Assembly (NCBI GenBank): GCA_025356185.1 | Contig: JANXUN010000555.1 | Coordinates: 1 to 6,856 of the forward strand | Source of the DNA: Gemmatimonadaceae bacterium | GTDB lineage: Bacteria > Gemmatimonadota > Gemmatimonadetes > Gemmatimonadales > Gemmatimonadaceae | Length of the DNA stretch: 6,856 nt | Reading direction: 5' to 3' | In this document: positions 5,976 to 6,856 of the stretch, in pieces | Layout of the letters: every line of letters begins with the position of its first letter | Numbering within the stretch: the first letter of the stretch is position 1 | Translations under genes and position numbers: made by a program | Notes under the pieces: model-generated | What the model was told of the DNA's origin: nothing | The model's database searches: none | What the model saw: only the letters and a program-made list of their open reading frames with translations

Positions 5976-6856
5976 ATGCGTCTTATTCACTCGACCCGCT
6001 CGCGCGTCGCGTATCAACTCGTCGCAGCGATCAGTATCGCCAGCGTCGCCACGCTGGTCACCGCCTCTCTCGCCGCGGCCCAAGCGGGCGGAACGCGACT
6101 GCTGCGAACGCCGTCGGTCAGCGCGCAACACATCGCGTTTGCGTACGCCAATAACGTGTGGGTGGTGGACCGTGCGGGCGGCGCGGCGCGCAGACTCACG
6201 AGCTTCCAGGGGCAAACGCACAGTCCAAAGCTTTCGCCAGACGGCAAGCTCGTCGCGTTTAGCGCCGAGTACGCGGGCAACACCGATGTGTACGTCGTGC
6301 CGACCGAAGGTGGACAACCCACACGACTCACGTGGCATCCGGGTGCGGATCAAGTGCAAGGATGGACGCCAGACGGCAAGTCGATCGTGTTTTCGTCATC
6401 GCGTGCGACGTGGGCACCCACTGGCGCGCCACGCTTTTGGACAATTCCGGTAGGGGGTGGCGTTGAGACGGTGATGCCAATGCCGCGCGCGAATCAGGGA
6501 AAAATTTCCCCCGATGGTTCGCGCATCGCGTATCGCATGCCGGCATCGTGGGATGAAGAACGGCGCAACTATCGCGGCGGACAAAACCGCCCGATCTGGA
6601 TTATGGATTTGAAAAGTGCAGCGATGGACACGACGCCGTTCGCGGGCAGTAAAGAAATGGATCCAGCGTGGATCGGCGACAATGTGTACTTCCTGTCCGA
6701 TCGCGACGGCGTGTCGAATGTGTACAGCTACGACACGAAGTCGAAGAAGCTTTCGCAGATCACCAAGTACAACGACTTCGATGTCAAGTCACTTGACGCG
6801 GGTGCCGGTGTCGTGGTGTTCGAACAGGCAGGGTACGTACACGAGTATGATCCGAA
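5976..6856 (+). CDS. Secreted tricorn-type (S41-like) peptidase, N-terminal part, truncated at window edge
   Basis: The frame is open from the ATG at 5976 to the last base; 293 complete codons are visible and no stop is reached. Residues 1-37 form a signal peptide with basic start MRLIHSTRSR, hydrophobic segment about 15-34 and probable cleavage after AQA (37/38), so the product is exported. The remainder is a TolB/WD40-like beta-propeller with repeated PDG-hydrophobic motifs: SPDGKLVAFSAE 87-98, TPDGKSIVFSSSR 131-143, SPDGSRIAYRMP 178-189 and a SDRDG blade edge at 241-245. The YRGG...IWIMDL block at 199-211 is typical of tricorn-like proteins, which continue into a second propeller, a PDZ domain and a C-terminal Ser-protease core. 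Those catalytic parts lie beyond the window, so peptidase activity is inferred from architecture. A TolB-like or amidohydrolase-linked propeller is the main alternative. The gene follows the broken phosphatase by 67 bp on the same strand and has its own ribosome-binding site. Confidence 0.87.
   Translation, partial: MRLIHSTRSRVAYQLVAAISIASVATLVTASLAAAQAGGTRLLRTPSVSAQHIAFAYANNVWVVDRAGGAARRLTSFQGQTHSPKLSPDGKLVAFSAEYAGNTDVYVVPTEGGQPTRLTWHPGADQVQGWTPDGKSIVFSSSRATWAPTGAPRFWTIPVGGGVETVMPMPRANQGKISPDGSRIAYRMPASWDEERRNYRGGQNRPIWIMDLKSAAMDTTPFAGSKEMDPAWIGDNVYFLSDRDGVSNVYSYDTKSKKLSQITKYNDFDVKSLDAGAGVVVFEQAGYVHEYDP

Overview
The window is a stretch of bacterial chromosome with moderately high GC and densely packed genes on both strands. 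The combination of a Uup-type ABC-F protein, a eukaryote-like (type II) NADP isocitrate dehydrogenase, an exported alkaline-phosphatase-superfamily lipoprotein and a secreted tricorn-type peptidase, with short heptameric intergenic repeats, suggests an environmental Gemmatimonadota-like bacterium. That placement is an inference from gene content and style, about 50-60% confidence. No rRNA, tRNA, CRISPR, insertion sequence or phage gene was seen.

Layout. (1) 3-1742, plus strand: 3' nine-tenths of uup, whose N-terminus including the first Walker A lies before the window. (2) 1770-2636, plus: a complete P-loop NTPase of a family I cannot name, 27 bp behind uup and probably co-transcribed with it. 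(3) 2641-3858, minus: complete icd, convergent with the NTPase gene. Only 4 bp separate the two stop codons, and both stops sit inside one 10-bp perfect palindrome. (4) 3859-4067: the divergent intergenic region. Its icd-proximal half is a run of 15 degenerate 7-bp repeats in unbroken register (3862-3966). (5) 4068-5908, plus: an alkaline-phosphatase-superfamily lipoprotein gene read in three successive frames because of two net +1 shifts near 5010 and 5235. It is a recent pseudogene or a local sequence error. (6) 5976-6856, plus: the first 293 codons of a secreted tricorn-type (S41-like) peptidase, open to the right edge, with a visible Shine-Dalgarno.

The genes do not form one pathway. uup and the NTPase may share a transcript, icd is a housekeeping TCA-cycle gene, and the two right-hand genes encode exported hydrolases. 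I found no convincing new multi-gene system. The most unusual features are the 7-bp repeat array forming the icd leader and the doubly frameshifted phosphatase, whose predicted metal ligands are split across the first and third reading-frame segments.
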